A stretch of DNA of 64,000 bases from an uncultured Chlorobiaceae bacterium (lineage in GTDB: Bacteria > Bacteroidota > Chlorobiia > Chlorobiales > Chlorobiaceae): the NCBI GenBank assembly GCA_903843305.1, contig CAIMPI010000025.1, positions 1-64,000 on the forward strand. Reading direction: 5' to 3'. Numbering within the stretch: position 1 is the first letter of the stretch; each line of letters begins with the position of its first letter. The notes below the pieces were generated by a model. That model did not search any database and had not been told where the DNA came from. It saw only the letters and a list, made by a program, of their open reading frames with translations. Shown piece after piece: positions 61,572 through 64,000 of the stretch. A program made the translations under genes and the position numbers.

Positions 61572-61895
61572 ATGAAAACCAAAATGGTTGGCAGACCTCA
61601 ACACTGCCGGAGCATTCAGGATCTGCCTAAAGTTACCTGTTTCAAACCAGAGGGTGTAAACGCCGAAAATTTGAAAAGTGTTCTGTTGACGATTGACGAG
61701 CTGGAAGCCATAAGGCTGGCAGACAAGGAGTGCTTGTACCAAGCGGATGCAGCAATGCAGATGAATGTATCCCGTCCCACCTTTGGTCGTATTCTCGAAA
61801 CTGCCCGAAAAAAAGTAGCGGAAGCTATCGTTGACGGGAAGCAGCTTTGTATTCAGGGGGGTGTTTTCAGATCTCAGTACGACAGCCCTTCATGA
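61572..61895 (+). CDS. DUF134 DNA-binding protein
   Basis: A 107-residue member of the DUF134 (UPF0251) family. The opening 'MVGRPQHCRSIQDLPKVTCFKP' (in part) and a sigma70 region 4-like helix-turn-helix 'LTIDELEAIRLADKECLYQADAAMQMNVSRPTF' (in part: ELEAIRLAD, VSRPTFGRIL) are typical. It is probably a regulator. DUF134 genes often accompany NifX/dinitrogenase iron-molybdenum cofactor-like proteins, but none is nearby. Confidence 0.85.
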   Translation: MKTKMVGRPQHCRSIQDLPKVTCFKPEGVNAENLKSVLLTIDELEAIRLADKECLYQADAAMQMNVSRPTFGRILETARKKVAEAIVDGKQLCIQGGVFRSQYDSPS

Positions 61896-61983
61896 GTTCC
61901 GGGAATTTTTTCAGGAACTACCTCTATAATGGTCCGGTTTTATGGGATGGTGTCATTTCATAGTACGTCGTACTGATTTTTGC

Positions 61984-62364
61984 ATGCCTATCCGTGTTGA
62001 AATCTGTGGCCTCGATATTTACGATCCCATCAAGGACGAAGTCAAAGCCCGCAGTGTGGCCGATATTGCCTACTGGATGGTAGACGACGACTACGACGGC
62101 AGCAACTTCGTCGTCAAACAGCTCTTCTTCTGCGGTGGCAGCCAGGACGAATTCAGCCAATGGAAAAAAAGGCTCAGCGACCTCGCCCGCACCAAAACCA
62201 GACGCAACGCCGAAAAGACCCTGAAAATCTAAATCGACGACGAAGCCTTCGGCCGCCTCTACGGCTTCACGTCACACCCGATTACAATAAAACTAGGTCA
62301 GAAAATCGCCATCCGCGTCATCAGCCAGTTTGGATAGGAGAGTATGAAGGTGATGAATGTATAA
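61984..62364 (+). pseudogene. decayed C-terminal end of a DNA methyltransferase
   Basis: From 61984 the frame reads [50 protein letters not shown], then a stop (62230-62232), continues in the same frame with [17 protein letters not shown] and [11 protein letters not shown], a second stop (62335-62337), and ESMKVMNV to the stop at 62362-62364. I recognise this as the C-terminus of adenine-specific DNA methylases of restriction-modification loci. The two in-frame stops and missing catalytic part show that it is a dead remnant. The initial ORF end at 62232 is therefore not a real protein end. Confidence 0.6.
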
Positions 62365-62528
62365 ATGATCGATAAGTTATAAGTCCAATAAAAAATATGC
62401 TTTGCCCTGTTTGACCGTTCCGCTCTGTGCATGATCGACAGCAATGGGTGGCAACCGTTGCCCTCGACAAAGTGCGGCGGTTTTAGTCGTAAATCAGGTA
62501 TATTTGTGAAACTAAAACAGGAAAGAAA

Positions 62529-62777
62529 ATGGATACCAAGTATGAGGTGGGCGGTGATTTTTTTCGTGAAAAGGTTCTGGCTGCTATTTTTTTGGGATTT
62601 CGTACCGTCAAAAATCCCGCATCCATAACTGTTCATCCTGAGCTAATGATCAGGATACGGGATGATTTTAAGAATAAAGTCGTTGCTCCGAAAAGTGTCG
62701 GTGATACGGAATTCTTTTTCGGACTGCCGGTAATTGAGGATGCGACAAAAGACAAGGATTATATCTCTGTAGATTAA
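62529..62777 (+). CDS. 82-residue hypothetical protein
   Basis: I do not recognise this protein. It has a usable ribosome-binding site (CAGGAAAGAAA) before the ATG and a protein-like mix of residues: 'MDTKYEVGGDFFREKVLAA', 'LMIRIRDDFKNKVVAPKSVG', 'EFFFGLPVIEDATKDKDYISVD'. It is not preceded by a coding neighbour on its strand, only by the methylase remnant. It could be a small orphan or phage-derived gene. Confidence 0.5.
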   Translation: MDTKYEVGGDFFREKVLAAIFLGFRTVKNPASITVHPELMIRIRDDFKNKVVAPKSVGDTEFFFGLPVIEDATKDKDYISVD

Positions 62778-62876
62778 GGCCTGAAAAAGACCGCACAGTT
62801 ACCGCTTCACAATACCTCGCCTCTTGCGGCGGAGAGCTTCATTTGGTTCTGCCCGTGTTCCTCAGAACTCTCAAGC

Positions 62877-63443
62877 TCACGGTTTTACATCTGAAGCGAC
62901 CCTCATACGCACTATTCGCGTGGGATTGGAAACAGCGCCATTGTTGTACTGTGAACCGGCCTTGATCTTGTCAACAAATTCCATTCCGGAAACGACTTGT
63001 CCCCAAACCGTGTATTGCCCGTCGAGGAATGGCGCGGGTGCGAAGCAGATAAAAAACTGGCTGTCGGCACTGTTGGGGTCAGAGGCGCGTGCCATGGAGA
63101 CGGAGCCCCGGATATGCTGCTCTCGCGAAAATTCAGCTTTAAGCTTTTGACCGGAACCGCCGGAACCGTCGCCGAGCGGATCGCCTGTTTGGGCCATAAA
63201 TCCTGGTATAACACGGTGGAAGGAGAGACCGTCATAAAAACCTTTGCGGGTCAATTCTTTGATGCGGGCCACATGGCGTGGGGCGATATTTGGAAGCATC
63301 TGGATGACGACTCGTCCTGATGGAAGATCGAGATAAACCGTGTTTTCGGGATTGAGTGCTGGTGCGGCAGAAACTGTCAAGGGAAGTAAGGCGGCCAAAA
63401 GCCCTAAAATGACGATGAGAATTCTGAATGGTTTGTTCAGCAT
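62877..63443 (-). CDS. cyclophilin-type peptidyl-prolyl isomerase with signal peptide
   Basis: A 188-residue cyclophilin with an N-terminal signal peptide (residues 1-26, ending VSAAPAL), so it acts in the periplasm. Active-site features are 'SFHRVIPGFMAQTGDP' with the catalytic Arg (about 73-88), 'SADSQFFICFAPAPFLDGQYTVWGQV' (in part: FFICFAPAP, DGQYTVWG) with the binding Trp. It catalyses cis-trans proline isomerisation. It starts 60 bp after the partial SPASM gene on the same strand and may be cotranscribed. Confidence 0.95.
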   Translation of the reverse strand: MLNKPFRILIVILGLLAALLPLTVSAAPALNPENTVYLDLPSGRVVIQMLPNIAPRHVARIKELTRKGFYDGLSFHRVIPGFMAQTGDPLGDGSGGSGQKLKAEFSREQHIRGSVSMARASDPNSADSQFFICFAPAPFLDGQYTVWGQVVSGMEFVDKIKAGSQYNNGAVSNPTRIVRMRVASDVKP

Positions 63444-63502
63444 GGGGTTCTGGTTTCGTTTGGATGAATATATCTTGAATCTCTAACAGGAGAAAATAAA
63501 CG

Positions 63503-64000
63503 TTATGGCGCTGACAAGACACCGACCTCACCAAGAATACTCATTAATGGCGTTCCTGCAAGATGATCGGAAAAAGTAAAACCTTCACGGCCAAGCTGCT
63601 CAATAATATTATAAGCTGTCTCAATGGCGGCTTTTTCAGATCCGCAGAGAAACGGACCCGGAGTATTATAGTCACCGGTAGAAAAAAAGTTGCTGCAACC
63701 GCACCAGTGCATGCAATAATCATGCAACCCGCAACTGCTGCACACTTCATTGACTGAATGCTCTGCATCATGGCAGCAGCTTCTCAGCATTGATGCGCCC
63801 TGGGTGATAGTCCCCAGACAGTGCTCACCGCCGTCATCCGAACCAATAAGTCTTTCGCACGGATAGACATTTCCGGAAGGAGCAAAAGCAAACTCCGCTT
63901 TCCCCATCCGGCATTTCTCCAAAGGCTGGTAACCTCCACGGAGTATCACCACGATTTTGCTGTCAATAAGACTGATATGGCACGGGACTCCAGTCCGGTA
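63503..64000 (-). CDS. C-terminal part of a radical SAM/SPASM protein (runs off the right edge)
   Basis: The frame is open to the window end, so only the last 165 or so residues are seen. They form a SPASM domain: 'EKCRMGKAEFAFAPSGNVYPCERLI' (in part), 'EHCLGTI', 'CSSCGLHDYCMHWCGC' and 'PFLCGSEKAAI'. This is the auxiliary-cluster end of an enzyme similar in layout to peptide maturases and anaerobic sulfatase activators. The radical SAM core would lie beyond 64000. Whether it belongs with a precursor peptide cannot be told from this window. The nominal start at 63952 (GTG) is an artefact of the search for starts. Confidence 0.85.
   Translation of the reverse strand, partial: YRTGVPCHISLIDSKIVVILRGGYQPLEKCRMGKAEFAFAPSGNVYPCERLIGSDDGGEHCLGTITQGASMLRSCCHDAEHSVNEVCSSCGLHDYCMHWCGCSNFFSTGDYNTPGPFLCGSEKAAIETAYNIIEQLGREGFTFSDHLAGTPLMSILGEVGVLSAP

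Overview
The window looks like a chromosomal segment of a strictly anaerobic Gram-negative bacterium, most likely a green sulfur bacterium (Chlorobiaceae, Chlorobium/Pelodictyon-like). This is an inference from gene content and protein style: a HdrCB-HdrA-Flx electron-bifurcation operon, fused molybdenum-cofactor genes, YdbH/YnbE/YdbL and TolC-type outer-membrane functions, and a large SecA with the C-terminal zinc motif. There is no bacteriochlorophyll gene, rRNA or tRNA in the window to settle it.

Layout. 1-3.5 kb: a lipid-transport operon (ynbE-ydbL-ydbH type) and a DUF2141 protein, all on the minus strand. 3.6-10.4 kb: a seven-function, six-gene hdrCB-hdrA-flxDCBA operon that should couple NAD(P)H, ferredoxin and a disulfide. 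10.4-16 kb: an accessory stretch with a dehydrogenase remnant, a small unknown protein, an outer-membrane-type protein, a short peptide ending in CxCxCxC followed by a radical SAM/SPASM enzyme (a candidate RiPP locus), a BamE-like lipoprotein and a SocA/Panacea-type toxin-antitoxin pair. 16.7-26.1 kb: a defence-type operon of a SNF2 helicase, type III methyltransferase, a shortened DNA-binding protein, a Fic AMPylase and a type III restriction subunit, with two 42-bp tandem palindromes inside it. 26.6-34.8 kb: housekeeping genes (aminotransferase, NAD(P)HX repair, purL, secA). 35-40.7 kb: a MITE-like element, a large AAA protein with a RyR domain, an OGG1-type glycosylase followed by a 52-residue ORF, an AT-rich gene-free stretch and a Rossmann-fold reductase.

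40.9-51.9 kb is a GC-richer block. It holds a TolC/HlyD/RbbA/permease export operon, an outer-membrane beta-barrel gene and a GAF-GAF-AAA-HTH sigma54 activator with a lipoprotein hydrolase. A 157-bp module containing a sigma54 promoter and a palindromic activator site occurs twice, once in front of tolC and once between the beta-barrel gene and the regulator, which makes a self-contained sigma54 regulon likely. 52-56.5 kb: a CPBP-like membrane protein, lipA, and a three-gene unit joining an Nramp-related transporter of the probable magnesium-transporting type, a 58-residue membrane protein and an MgtE-type cytosolic sensor without the MgtE pore. 56.6-60.8 kb: a molybdenum-cofactor cluster of two fusion genes (moaCB, mobBA) with moeA and modD. 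61-64 kb: osmC, a DUF134 regulator, a decayed DNA-methyltransferase tail, a small unknown protein, a cyclophilin and the C-terminal part of a second SPASM-type radical SAM protein that runs off the right edge.

The most promising undescribed items are the CxCxCxC peptide/radical SAM pair, the duplicated sigma54 module, the AAA-RyR protein, the Nramp-MgtE_N module, and the Fic-containing type III restriction operon with its compensated palindromes.
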